Shown piece after piece: positions 36,433 through 46,790 of a DNA stretch of 64,000 nt. The notes under the pieces are model-generated. The model made no database searches. It was not told the origin of the DNA and worked only from the letters and a program-made list of their open reading frames with translations. This DNA is from Dreissena polymorpha. Lineage: Eukaryota; Mollusca; Bivalvia; Myida; Dreissenidae. A program made the translations under genes and the position numbers. Numbering within the stretch: position 1 is the stretch's first letter; every line of letters starts with the position of its first letter. The stretch lies in the NCBI RefSeq assembly GCF_020536995.1, contig NC_068357.1:127738309-127802308 (forward strand), in the 5' to 3' direction.

Positions 36433-37003
36433 TGAAATTGTTTGTCAATGTCTTCAACACACTGCCATTTTCCTTTGTGGCGTATATTTGAGAATATTGA
36501 ACACCATGCACTGCCTCCGGGTCCTTTCTGGTATGAGGTAAACTGTTCACATGTGCTCTAGGGAATAAAAATCATAAAAAGGTCTATAGTTAAGAGTTAT
36601 TTACATTCAAACTATTATAAAAGTAAATCTATAATCAATATACATCGGGATCTGACAACAGGAAATGGACTGAAATGTCTGGTTTTGTTAGGCTACTGCA
36701 TGGTGATTGGTCTGATATTGTTCTGTAGGACATCTATCTGGGGTAAATTAAACAAGACAAAAGTAATATTTAAAATTCATATGTATATCATAACATATTA
36801 TATTGGCCCCAAAACTAAGATACGTCCCATAAGTGATTATTTTACATAATAACGAACAAATACTAATTTAATGTACAGTTACTTAGTGCAAGCCCAGTAC
36901 CTTGAAGACAGAATACACTGCAGTCTGTTTGAAGCTTTTTCCAGCATTTGGTTGTGGATGCCCACTCAAGTTGAATTTTGCCATATGGAGAACATTCATC
37001 ACC
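36433..37003 (-). CDS. Two terminal exons of a minus-strand gene, stop codon hit by the hAT element
   Basis: Exon 36901-37003 reads VMNVLHMAKFNLSGHPQPNA and KSFKQTAVYSVFK. Exon 36433-36557 follows in phase 0 (acceptor CCCTAG) and reads STCEQFTSYQKGPGGSAWCS, IFSNIRHKGKWQCVEDID, then KQFQN. Removing the hAT and one AAACT copy gives CAA AAC TAG, so the normal end was probably KQFQN-stop. With the hAT in place, the frame reads a few residues from its end to a TAA. I do not recognise the domain. The first exon starts one base before a codon, which fits the donor after 39527. A possible alternative exon begins at 36737. Confidence 0.6.
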
Positions 37004-37128
37004 CTGAAATCGGTCTGGTCTGTTCATTACAATAAGTTTCATAAAAAACTTAATTTATAAGCATCTGCATTGCATATGTTATAATTAACATAGCAGATTA
37101 CTATTTATTGTAGTATTTGATTTCTTTC

Positions 37129-38693
37129 TTTTTTAGCTCATCTATTTTTTGAAAAAAAATTATGAGCTGTTGTCATCACCTTGGCGTCGGCGTCCGGTTA
37201 AGTTTTGCGTTTAGGTCCACTTTTCTCAGAAAGTATCAATGCTAATGCATTCAAACTTGGTACACTTACTAACTATCATGAGGGGACTGGGCAGGCAAAG
37301 TAATGTAACTCTGACTGGCATTTTGACAGAATTATGTGCCCTTTTTATACTTAGAAAATTGAAAATTTTGGTTAAGTTTTGTGTTTAGGTCTACTTTATT
37401 CCTACAGTATCAAAGCTATTGCTTTCATACTTGCAACATTTATTAACTATCATAAGGGTACTGTGCAGGCAAAGTTATGTAACTCTGACTGGCATTTGGA
37501 TGGAATTATGGGCCCTTTATACTTAGAAAATTGAAAATTTTGTTATGTTTTGTGTTTTGGTCCACTTTACCCCTAAACTATCATAGATATTGCTTTCTAT
37601 TAGCAGAGGTGGTTGATTTCCAGGTTCAATTAAATTAATGTCTTTCACACCTTTTTCTTGATAGAAAGGCCCATGATAATTACCACCATCCATTCTTGTT
37701 GTCTGAAATAACACAAAACATATTGCTACAAACTTTTAACAACAAATCAACACATAAATATCCCTATGTCCGAAATTTAAAATATCCGAAACATAGTACA
37801 TCGGGTGAAAAATCTAATTTTGATTTCAGAAATTGTTGGTGTGTAGATTAAAATATATCCTTCCCAGAACAATATAATAATGAAACTATTTAACAGAAAT
37901 GCTCACAAATGCCTGTTGAAACAAGTTTTCATGCGTTTTTTGTTGTGGAGAAATTAAATGGAACAAATAAAATGGCGGACGCACTCGGTTGCTTTTTTTT
38001 AACAAAGACCGTTGATTTTGAACTAGCATGTGATAGTCAATTCTAATCCAACTTTAAACATCAAAACATCAAAATGAAGGTAAGAAAAAAAAGGATTTTG
38101 ACAGAAGTTGAACAAAAAGCATTTACCTTCTATTATTCCAATAGCATATTATACACTTTGAGTGATCTTTTTGAAACCATTTTTCATCCGATTGTGTCGG
38201 TCAGTCGGACCGATTATCTTATATCACTTGTCGGTCCTTAGAAAAAAAGTTGCCGGTCAGGACCGGCGGACCGACGGTTTTGGCGAACCCTGTTTTAAAA
38301 TAATCTTTTTTTTTAAGATCACCTAACAAATGACCACCACACCCTCACACTATACTATACCTCCCACCCCACCCACCCAAATTGTTTTTTTTTTAAACGG
38401 TTAAAAAACACAAATATTTATTTTTTATTAGTTTATGTTTGAAATTGAAATACCGTCCAACCATCGCACCCAAGAATACCCCCCCCCTCCCCCCGAATTT
38501 TTGCGATTTTTTTTATTTGTTTTGCTTTTTTTTCCCGCATTTTTGGAAGATAATGTAATAAATGTCCACGCCCCCACACTATACACCCCTCTTCACTCCA
38601 CCCCTCCCTCCTTTGTGATTGAAAATGAGAGTCCCTTCACCTTTAAAAAGAAAATAGATAAGCGGTCTGCACCCGCAAGGCGGTGCTCTTGTT
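37129..38693 (+). mobile_element. Long non-coding repeat, copy D, split by an insert
   Basis: The first part (37129-37598) has the hairpin start and about two and a half units. The last part (about 38300-38693) has the C/T tracts and the GCAAGGCGGTGCTCTTG end. Between them is foreign DNA whose right border is a hAT-like terminus ending CGAACCCTG at 38292. About 400 bp of the repeat expected between the parts is absent. Confidence 0.75.
37599..38292. mobile_element. Insert in repeat D with one hAT-like end
   Basis: The right end read inward is CAGGGTTCGCCAAAACCGTC then GGTCCGCCGG, typical of hAT ends and similar to the element at 52696. The matching left end was not found. On the minus strand, 37702-37599 is open after a good acceptor (TTATTTCAG) and reads TTRMDGGNYHGPFYQEKGVK then DINLIEPGNQPPLL. 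I do not recognise it. On the plus strand, ATGGCGGACGCACTCG at about 37972 could start a short frame, without support. Confidence 0.45.
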
Positions 38694-39003
38694 ACTTAAT
38701 GGCAGGCACAGGAAAACCAGCACTGAGTACAAATTGAAATAAAATTATAAACAAAAAAAAACAAAACAATTAGTACACATTGAGTTTCGGTTTGGAATGG
38801 TTTATCCACACATGTATTTATGTGTGCTTAGAACATCTGCTGACAAAAGAGAAATATTGTTAATAAAAGAACAAGGTAATTTAACTGTTTAAAAAAACAG
38901 TACATTTGGTATTCATGTTTTCTACAAAGGCTAATTGCCTCAATGTTCTTATTATGTACACTATTATGCAAAAAAATAGATTGCATCATTAAACAAAGTA
39001 AGT

Positions 39004-39395
39004 GCCACTGAATCTCCATTGGTCATTGTGGGCTCGGGTATAACTTTAAGTAAAGACAATTAAAGGCATCCCATCATACTCCCAGTATATTTTTCTAACC
39101 CCATGTGTTTGTATTTTTAAGTATACCGAAAAGTACCTGGGGTACTTTAAAGTAGAACCTGAGCTTACAATGATCAATTGGTTGTTGTTGGGGCATGCAC
39201 TTCTTTAAAGTACCCCGTGTATGCTTAAGTATTCTACAATGTACCCCGGGTACAGAAAATAAGCACCTGGCCATAATCTGTGGTACTTATTTGTATATTT
39301 TCTGTGCCCGGATACTCTGTAGTATACTAAACAGTACATGTGATACTTTTAAGCAGTACCTGAGCTGACAATTACCAATGGAGCATCACTGAAGA
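39004..39395. repeat. MITE-like element with about 45-bp inverted ends
   Basis: The left end, CACTGAATCTCCATTGG and on to about 39050, pairs at roughly three quarters identity with the right end (about 39345-39395). Inside are a second inverted pair (GTACCCCGGGTACAGAAAAT against TTTTCTGTGCCCGGATAC) and several AGTACC/GGTACT words. Non-coding. Confidence 0.6.
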
Positions 39396-39526
39396 TTTAA
39401 ATTACAACCATTTATCCACTTCAATGTAAACATTCTTCAACAACAAGACGTTTAAACAATAGATAAAAATAAGCAAACTGAAAAACGATACTAGCATAGA
39501 ATTGTTATGGAGCAAACACTCATCAC

Positions 39527-39786
39527 CATCCAATTCCGTGTCCAGGAACGAACCCAGCATAGTTTCCAGTAGGACTAGGATACTTGGCACGGATGACTTT
39601 AACACAACAGGCAGGTACTGTCCTGCGGTCATCCTGTTGAAGGCGTCCGTGGATCCATAGTACGTACTGGCGATATGCCGCATGTCGCATTGAGCGATGT
39701 GTGGCCTCCACATCTACTGCCTGATGGGCGAACACATCATTTCTAAATGTTTGCTGGATTTGGAGGGTGAGCGGATCAGTTACCAC
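39527..39786 (-). pseudogene. P2RX7_C-like domain exon (C-terminal half)
   Basis: After the acceptor TCTTTCAG the minus strand has a TAA at the fourth codon, then VTDPLTLQIQQTFRNDVF, THRSMRHAAYRQYVLWIHGR, and RRTVPACCVKVIRAKYPSP with NYAGF. This matches the C-terminal half of the P2X purinoceptor 7 intracellular domain as found in many invertebrate proteins (RHAAYRQ...VIPSCCV..IR..YP). The Cys-rich first half of such a domain lies at 58336-58505 on the same strand, also ending in phase 0. A donor GTGATG after 39527 leaves two bases, fitting the exon at 37003. The in-frame stop argues for a pseudogene. Confidence 0.65.
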
Positions 39787-39972
39787 TTATCCCATTTCCT
39801 GAAAGATATGGCAACATTAAAAACTCAACACCCGTTGATAAATCTTGATAAAGAGATGTTTTTGTCATTTTTTTAGGATGAAGGAACATAACCGCCACAT
39901 TTTTTATACTTAACCAGTTAACTTTTCTCCACTTTTGATATTTAATTGAGACATTCTTGATACTGGTATTAC

Positions 39973-40003
<31 letters not shown>

Positions 40004-41320
40004 CAGGGATCATATTTTCCCGCAACATCAATCGGTCTGGATTTAAATGGGGAAAAAGTGTCCGAAAATTTATATCCGAAATCACGACAAATTACGTTAA
40101 CATATATACCATTGATTTTGCCATTCATGAAGGTGGTATAATAAATGTACAAGTTTAATTGCCTTTGGCATCTTTTTTAAACGGAACATACGAGTTTTCT
40201 CAATTGGTTTTATGATATTTTTTCTCTTTTATTGTTGTTTCGTGTGCTGTTGTATCTGACTTTTTTTCATCTTTGTCAATATCTATTATTTATCTGTGCA
40301 AGTCTATACCGATGTTTTAAATCGTTGTCGACTCGATAATAGCTTACATACATGCACTGAACCTAACAAATGTCTGTGCGTAGGTTGGATACTGGCAACA
40401 ACAAAACCAAATAGTTGAGAAATAATTTGTGTACGTTATTTTTTATTTTAAAAAACCCACGGCCGATAGTTAAGATGCGTAGGGATTTAATCACGAGTGA
40501 TAAGCACTAGTGATTTGAAACCACGCATCTAAACTTCCGGTCGTGAGTTATTCAACAACATACAATTAAGTACACGAATTATTTTGATTCTAACACGATT
40601 TTAACTAAAGATTTATACAATGTATATTATTTTTCTTGTGTGGTATTTTATGTGAAGTTCCGCCCATAACAATAACTTTCGGCTGTTCTGTCAATCAGAT
40701 CAGCAACTTCAATTTATTTATTGCCGGATTATTACGCTGGTGGAAAATGTATCGGCATGTTTTGTTTAGTTACAGCGCGTGTTTTCAGTGTATAAGGTCC
40801 GCCCCCAATAATTATGAATTATTGCAGAATATCCGATTTTCTTCTTTGTTTATATGAAAGTTTACTGTATCATGCACGAATTGCACACTTTCCACGAGGA
40901 TTATGAACATTGAAGTTTTCATCTCCGAAGAAACTGTCAACGATTTTACACATTGCGGACCGATTAGTGTGCTAGGTATAAGCCAGTGAAATTATCGATG
41001 GATATAGACAAGGGGTTATTCACGCATGACTAATACACAACCGCGCGAATTTTCGCTGCTTGGGGTCATACTCTGATACTAGTCGGCTGACACACAATAA
41101 ACTGGTCCTGACCGGTTTAGAGACTGCAGTGAATGGTTTTCACACCTACTCGAGATACGAATGTAATTATGGTAGATCTATGCTAGCATGTGCACTGTGT
41201 AATCGATTTCATGACATGGGTATTTTAGCACACAGAATCGGACCGACTGTTTGGGATTTTCAATCGGTCTTTCACGACCCCAATCGGTCTAGGATCGACA
41301 AAACCGAAAAAATATGATCC

Positions 41321-41323
<3 letters not shown>
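40004..41323. mobile_element. Non-autonomous hAT-like element, 1.3 kb
   Basis: Ends are inverted: CAGGGATCATATTTT on the left and the same read inward from 41323. Subterminal AATCGGTCT words occur at both ends. It lies in TA repeats on both sides, so an 8-bp TATATATA duplication is possible but cannot be proven. An internal foldback runs at about 40460-40545 (ACGGCCGATAGTTAAGATGC against GCATCTAAACTTCCGGTCGT). No transposase is encoded. Confidence 0.7.

Positions 41324-41385
<62 letters not shown>
41324..41385. repeat. (TA)n microsatellite
   Basis: About 60 bases of uninterrupted TA. It is continuous with the right flank of the hAT-like element and matches the shorter TA run on its left side. 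Confidence 0.95.
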
Positions 41386-41389
<4 letters not shown>

Positions 41390-41401
41390 TGTGTCATAGG
41401 C

Positions 41402-41468
41402 TACAGAAATCAGTACAAACGAGGAAAAATCACATTTTCTCAGTACAAACGAGGAAAAATCACATTTT
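41402..41468. repeat. Two-copy direct repeat of about 33 bp
   Basis: CAGTACAAACGAGGAAAAAT followed by CACATTTTC occurs twice back to back. Non-coding, just outside the proposed left end of the large element. Confidence 0.8.
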
Positions 41469-43139
41469 CGTTTTTTGTCATTTTGTAAAAGATAAGTGCA
41501 AGCATAAGTCAAATCCAAAATTTTATGTTTCTATCTATAACAGTTTTTGAGATATTGAGTTTTGAACACATGCACCCTTTATGGGTCATTTTCAAAAAAA
41601 GTATGATTTTCAGGTCAGGAAAAATGACTAAAGTTGTGTGCTTGAATTTGTATTTTAATGAATTAATCTTAATTTCAAACAATTCAAAATCATAAAACTG
41701 TTAAACATTTTTCCCAAATAGTTTGATTCTGGTAATCAAATAGTAAAACATGTAGCTTGCAACAATAAATTGTCACTCCTGTTACCAATTGTTTTTGAAG
41801 CAGTCTTTCTGAAATACCCGAGTATTACTCTTGTAACATGTACTAAATTGAATTAAAGGATCTGAAATACATTTCAGAATATCATTGTTTCACATTTTTC
41901 TAAATTTCTTCAAAATGTTACACTTAAATAGATACTTTTTACAAAAGTTAATGATTTTACAATAAAATGTTTGATATTAACGTTTGTACATTATCTGGAT
42001 GTATGTTTCCAAACTTAAAATAGACAATGACATAATATCCTATAAAACTCGACTGCTTGTAACAGTCAAATACATAGCTTTGACCTTCTTTTTCGTAAAT
42101 GTTGTCCGAGTAACAGGAGGGAAAATTGGTAACAGGAGTGACCGATTTGGTAACAGGAGTGAACGATTTGAACAGGTTTGAACGATGTGAAGCTTAACAT
42201 TTTGTAACAATCAACACATATACAGATACATCAATTATACAGTTTACCCTTAATTAACTGTAGTGTGTTTTTTCTTCAAAATATTAATTTATGTATGTTT
42301 CAACTGAAACAGATGTATAAACTAATGCAATCAATCACCTTTTAATTATTAAAGAATCTACTTTCATAATATTATAGTCTACACTGTGAGATAAAATCAT
42401 TATATGAACTGTTTACATCAACCAAAAGTGTGTTTTGGGGAATGATTTCTGTAATTTTTCTTGATTACATGAGCTAAAATAAGCCTCTTCTAATTGTCCC
42501 AAAATAGCTACACACAGCAAGAAATATATGTTATGTAGATTGTTTCATTGGTTTGTCCCAATAAGAATGAATTACTAAAAATTGTTTTACTAAAAAATGT
42601 TTCATGCAGATCTATAGAAATTTAAATACAGAATTTAATATTCAGTGTAATGAAATTCGATTTATGTGAAATTTAACAATGTGCCAGTCGAATTCTTGTT
42701 CTATAATTCAGCTTTTTAATAAAAGGCAGATAAAACAGATCTAATTCAAAGTTTTTCTCAAGTTTGAGACTACGAAAAAAAAACTGGCGATAACTGTCTG
42801 ATTTCTGAATATAAGTGTGAATATCCGTTTTCTAAGTTATACTATATTACCTATCTAATGAACCAGGTTTACATTCAAAACTTGATATAAAGTTGTTTCT
42901 ACATTTTTGTAAAAAACTGCTAAAATATAATATTGCGAATGTATATGTATGCAAATTATATATAATAAAACATTAATGGACTCTTAAACCATTGCATATT
43001 TTGATGTGATATTGACAAGAATAAATCAATACTGTACCGACTTAGGCTATCCACTCGATCAATACTTCCTCATTCTGGTGAATATCACATTATTTTCAAT
43101 AGTTCAAGAGTCCATAATTGTATAATATATATTGCATGG

Positions 43140-43480
43140 ATACATAGAGGATATTCGTTGGATTCGGTGGAATATCGATTTTATTTCACGAGTGATCATA
43201 GAAAACAATATTTTCACGCGTGGCGATATTCCATCGAATCCAACAAATTTTCTTTTTATTTTATGCTTTTTTCACCGTTTATTTACATTATTAATGAGTT
43301 CAACTGGATAATTTCGCTGGATTAATGACGTCATTTCGTCGAAAAAATGACGTCATTTCACAGTAAAACAGTGAAAAATATTGATATTTTTCACTGTTAT
43401 TTTTCACTGTTTAAAACAGTGGAATACCAATTATTTTTCACTGATATTTCTCTATAAACCACCGGAAAGCATAAAATAAA
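43140..43480. repeat. Palindromic MITE-like stretch with two CRE sites
   Basis: CGTTGGATTCGGTGGAATAT (about 43156) pairs with the inverse at about 43220-43245. A perfect short hairpin follows: arms 43367-43381 and 43384-43398, AACAGTGAAAAATAT. TGACGTCA occurs at 43326-43333 and 43347-43354. Non-coding; it lies downstream of the putative transposase. Confidence 0.7.
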
Positions 43481-43703
43481 GAATGTACATACATGTATAT
43501 AGATAGTATCCATAGTCGAATTATTTTTCTAAATGATAACATTGAATACACGTACCACATTTCACTTATTCATGTTCATTTGTATTGATAACATGTGAAG
43601 CTAAAGATAGATCAAATTCAAGAATCGCAAGAAAAAGCACTATTGAATTATCACATACATCATGTGTACCGGTAGTTATTTCATGTCAATTACTGTAAAG
43701 ATG

Positions 43704-45140
43704 TCACTTTTGCATTGGATTGTTATTGTCATAAATGTTTTGTTTCTTCAGCACATGCACAATTATCTCGCTTTCTATGTGTTCAACACTCGTTATTTCA
43801 AAACTAACTTGTTTCTTGAAACTTTCTTCTTCACTTCTTTTCTGATTGTTATTCTGTATCACATCATTATCTTCAACATCGTGTTTTATAGTGTGACTTA
43901 GGTTTCCATAGTTTGTTTGATATGGGAGGATTTCTCTAAGTGTTTCATCTTGTGAATCTAAACCTATACATATTTGCGTATACGATGGTTCATTGTTTGT
44001 CACATCAACTGAACGAACATAGACCTTTTCAGTGTGTTCTGGTTTCTGACTACTTGATTTCGCGACATTTTTGCCTTTCAAATCTAATGTCTCTTTTCTG
44101 TGATAATTGGATGGTAGACAGTTGACCTTTTTCAGTGAATGGCCTTCACATGTCTTATCAAAGCAGGAGCAGCTCACATCTCTGACATATAGAGATCCTG
44201 GAGTTCTAGTTACTACTTGATGTATTCGCATTGTCCCTGGAACTGTTTTCAATGGTACTGCAATGTTTCTCTTTGTAATATCAGCCTCTTCAACATTGTA
44301 AATATTTACTTTGCTTGTACTCGACAGTTGATTTAAGAAATCCTGCGCATTCATTATGTCATGGCCATGACTAACTACCCTGTCAGCTGCCCTTTTCAGA
44401 GCTCCACCTATACCATCAGGAATTCCCTTTCCGTGCCCGGCTTCATGGAAGTTCCACGTTGCTGCCTCAAACCCATGTTCATAAATCTCAGACTGAAACA
44501 GACAGAAGTTTCCCTTTTGGCGATATTGACTAGATGGTCCGTCACTATAAAAATGAACTGTTGTTACTTGAGTGTGTTTTACTTTAATCTCCCTCAGAAC
44601 TGGAGAGAGATACGCCCAGATTGCAGATGGATCATGTCTCAAACAGTCCGACACACCACAAAATGATTCAACTTCTGTCATTCCACCAACAAGATAAAAT
44701 CCAGTGTGAAGGCTTATTTGAGGTTTAGAGGCACCGAAGTGCATACTTTGTATTTCTCTATGCTGCTTGGCAACATAATTTTCTGCAAAGTCAACGTGAA
44801 TTAGGCATTCATCGTCCTTCATGTTACTTTTCAAATATTTGGAGTGACCTATCTGGTTGAAAATATTGAAATGGTGCCTTTTATAACAGCTGAACATTTC
44901 CTCGTTTAGTTTTTGGCAAAGGGCTGCTACAGTGCCTGTTTGTATAGCTTTAATTGTTAGTTGTATTTGTTTACTTTCACTCTTAATTTGTCTCTCCTCT
45001 TTAGATGCTATACACTCAGGCCACTTCACTTCTGAATCTGGGTCTTCTATTTTCATGGGTATTTCTTTTTTGGAACATTTGTCGCACGAGCTATACATGC
45101 AGCTCTTGTTTTCAGTATTACAAGCGGTATGATTTACCAA
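43704..45140 (-). CDS. Catalytic-looking part of the same putative transposase (D, D, E/H motifs)
   Basis: 478 codons. Near residue 15 there is a Cys cluster (SCMYSSCDKC). Then HVDFAENYVAKQHREIQ, SDCLRHDPSAIWAYL and HFYSDGPSSQYRQKGNF, and finally TWNFHEAGHGKGIPDGIGGA with LKRAADRVV. The Asp of DFAEN and the Asp of SDG are 83 residues apart. From the second Asp, Glu lies at +33 and His-x-Lys-x2-Pro-Asp starts at +36. That fits an RNase H-like D-D-E or D-D-H/D core. A second Cys group (CSCFDKTCEGH) follows, then an acidic tail. The family is uncharacterised. The role as transposase is inferred from motifs, from the inverted ends and from the subterminal arrays. Confidence 0.65.
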   Translation of the reverse strand: MVNHTACNTENKSCMYSSCDKCSKKEIPMKIEDPDSEVKWPECIASKEERQIKSESKQIQLTIKAIQTGTVAALCQKLNEEMFSCYKRHHFNIFNQIGHSKYLKSNMKDDECLIHVDFAENYVAKQHREIQSMHFGASKPQISLHTGFYLVGGMTEVESFCGVSDCLRHDPSAIWAYLSPVLREIKVKHTQVTTVHFYSDGPSSQYRQKGNFCLFQSEIYEHGFEAATWNFHEAGHGKGIPDGIGGALKRAADRVVSHGHDIMNAQDFLNQLSSTSKVNIYNVEEADITKRNIAVPLKTVPGTMRIHQVVTRTPGSLYVRDVSCSCFDKTCEGHSLKKVNCLPSNYHRKETLDLKGKNVAKSSSQKPEHTEKVYVRSVDVTNNEPSYTQICIGLDSQDETLREILPYQTNYGNLSHTIKHDVEDNDVIQNNNQKRSEEESFKKQVSFEITSVEHIESEIIVHVLKKQNIYDNNNPMQK

Positions 45141-45150
45141 ACTTTCAAGG

Positions 45151-46179
45151 TTACGGGTGCCTATTACGCCCCTTTAAGACCTCTGCCATCATCTTGACAT
45201 TCTCGCACTTCTTACACAAGCAGGTATCTCGGTCACTATCCTTTGGTTGTTTCACCCAAAAAGAACGCACTCTTGTAAAGCTGGTATAGCTTATTTTGAT
45301 GTTTGTTTCTGACATGTATCTAACATGTAAATTTTCTAATGAATCCAATAGTAACCTTTTCTGCTGTTTGTATTTCTGCTGTGTAACTGTGTTTTTGTAA
45401 CCGCTGACTATTCTAGACACATCATCTCTTTCATAGAAATCTTGAATACTTTTTCTCAACCTATGTATCAAAGACCCTTTCCTTTTTCTATCCTGTTTTT
45501 GTTGCGGACCAAACTGCTTCATGGCAATCGTTTTTAGCTTGTACTTTCTAAGTATGCTTCCGCAACAAATTTCACTAACTGTTTTCTTATGTGCAGTTTT
45601 CTGTCTGTATTTGCGCTTTATTTGGTCAATAAGACAGTTGTGAAACATCAAATTTTTTTTAACCTCCTTTGATGACCGCGAAAAATTCTGCAGAAGTTTT
45701 TTTGTTCTAGATCTTGGTGTAATCTGCTGGCTTCCACTGACTTTCTTTGATCTTTCTCTCTCCCATCTCTTCCTGTACATTTCTGCTTTCTTTTGAGCTG
45801 TATCCAGCTGCCTTTGCATATATCTCAATTCTACCGTCTGCTTGTATTTCAGCTTTGACAATGATTTTCTGCACGTAGAGCCTGTGTCTGTGGACGTTGA
45901 CGCAACATTGTGGTTTTCTGTAGAACTGGCAGGTGTTTGTAAACATTCAGCATTCATTTCTATTGATTGTTTTCTTGAAAGGTTTTGACGTTTCCTCGAT
46001 TGCTTTCTTTGTAACCGCTTTCCACGCTCGCTTAAGTCACCTATCAATTTCTTCTTGCCAACAGCTTTATCTGCAATATATTTTTGCTTTTCTTTCTGTA
46101 AATAAGCCTGGCGCCTTTCCTTATCCTCGTCCCGCCTTTGTCGATATCGCCTTTGCTTTTCTGCTGCTGATAGGGCCAT
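45151..46179 (-). CDS. N-terminal part of a putative transposase of the large element (basic region)
   Basis: 342 codons from an ATG at 46179. The start is strongly basic and helical (ALSAAEKQRRYRQRRDEDKE), followed by Lys/Arg-rich text consistent with DNA binding. Further on are FYERDDVSRIVSGYKNTVTQ and SFWVKQPKDSDRDTCLCKKC. I know this order from uncharacterised proteins in molluscs, cnidarians and sponges (ERDDVSR..TGKK.T.T, DRDTCLCK.HEN). It ends at a TAA 12 bases before the 43704-45140 frame begins. Homologous text seems to run on in that other frame after a GGGG run near 45168, so the two are probably one protein with a one-base shift, or one read by frameshifting. Confidence 0.7.
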   Translation of the reverse strand: MALSAAEKQRRYRQRRDEDKERRQAYLQKEKQKYIADKAVGKKKLIGDLSERGKRLQRKQSRKRQNLSRKQSIEMNAECLQTPASSTENHNVASTSTDTGSTCRKSLSKLKYKQTVELRYMQRQLDTAQKKAEMYRKRWERERSKKVSGSQQITPRSRTKKLLQNFSRSSKEVKKNLMFHNCLIDQIKRKYRQKTAHKKTVSEICCGSILRKYKLKTIAMKQFGPQQKQDRKRKGSLIHRLRKSIQDFYERDDVSRIVSGYKNTVTQQKYKQQKRLLLDSLENLHVRYMSETNIKISYTSFTRVRSFWVKQPKDSDRDTCLCKKCENVKMMAEVLKGRNRHP

Positions 46180-46199
46180 AATTTTTAAAATGAAAAATT

Positions 46200-46790
46200 G
46201 ATAGATATGTTAAGGTCAAGCAACGATCAATAGACTTGTTAAAGTCATGTAACAATCAATTGATATGTAAAGGTCAAACAACAATCAATAGATGAGTAAA
46301 TATCATGCAATGACAGATAGAGGTTTAAAGGTCAAGCAAGGATTAATAGAAGTATAAAGGTCAAGTAGAGGTGTAAAGGTCATAAAACGATCAATAGATA
46401 TGTAAAGGTCATACACCGATCAATAGACTTGTTAAGGTCATGTAAGGATCAATAGTGGTTTAAAGGTCAGGCAAGGATCAATAGAGGTGTAAAGATCATG
46501 TAAAGATCAATTGAGATGTAAAGATCATGTAAGGATCAATAGAGAATGATGTATTAAGGTGACGTAATGATCAATAGAGGTTTAAAGGTCAAGCAAGGAT
46601 CATTAGAAGTATAAAGGTCATGTAAGGATTAATGGAGGTGTAAAGATCATGTAAAGATCAATTGAGGTGTAAAGATCATGTAAGGATCAACAGAGATGTA
46701 ATGGTCATGTAACGATCAATAGTCTAGGTGTAAAGGTAAAGCAACTATCAATAGAGGTGTAAATGTCATATAACAGGCTAAGGTTATGTA
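46200..46790. repeat. Minisatellite, unit of about 28 bp, just upstream of the transposase-like gene
   Basis: About 20 diverged units of the type GATCAATAGAGGTGTAAAGG followed by TCATGTAAG. It begins about 20 bases 5' of the 46179 start codon. It could be part of the promoter region of the element or simply a tandem expansion. Confidence 0.85.

Noticed and set aside
36690-36737. Alternative terminal exon after CCCCAG at 36738
   Set aside because: Open in phase 0 for only 14 codons before a stop, with no similarity; the exon at 36557 fits better.
41225-41550. Tyr-Ile repeat frames
   Set aside because: They translate the (TA)n microsatellite.
44361-46181. Plus-strand frames opposite the large element's protein
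   Set aside because: They are antisense shadows without similarity.
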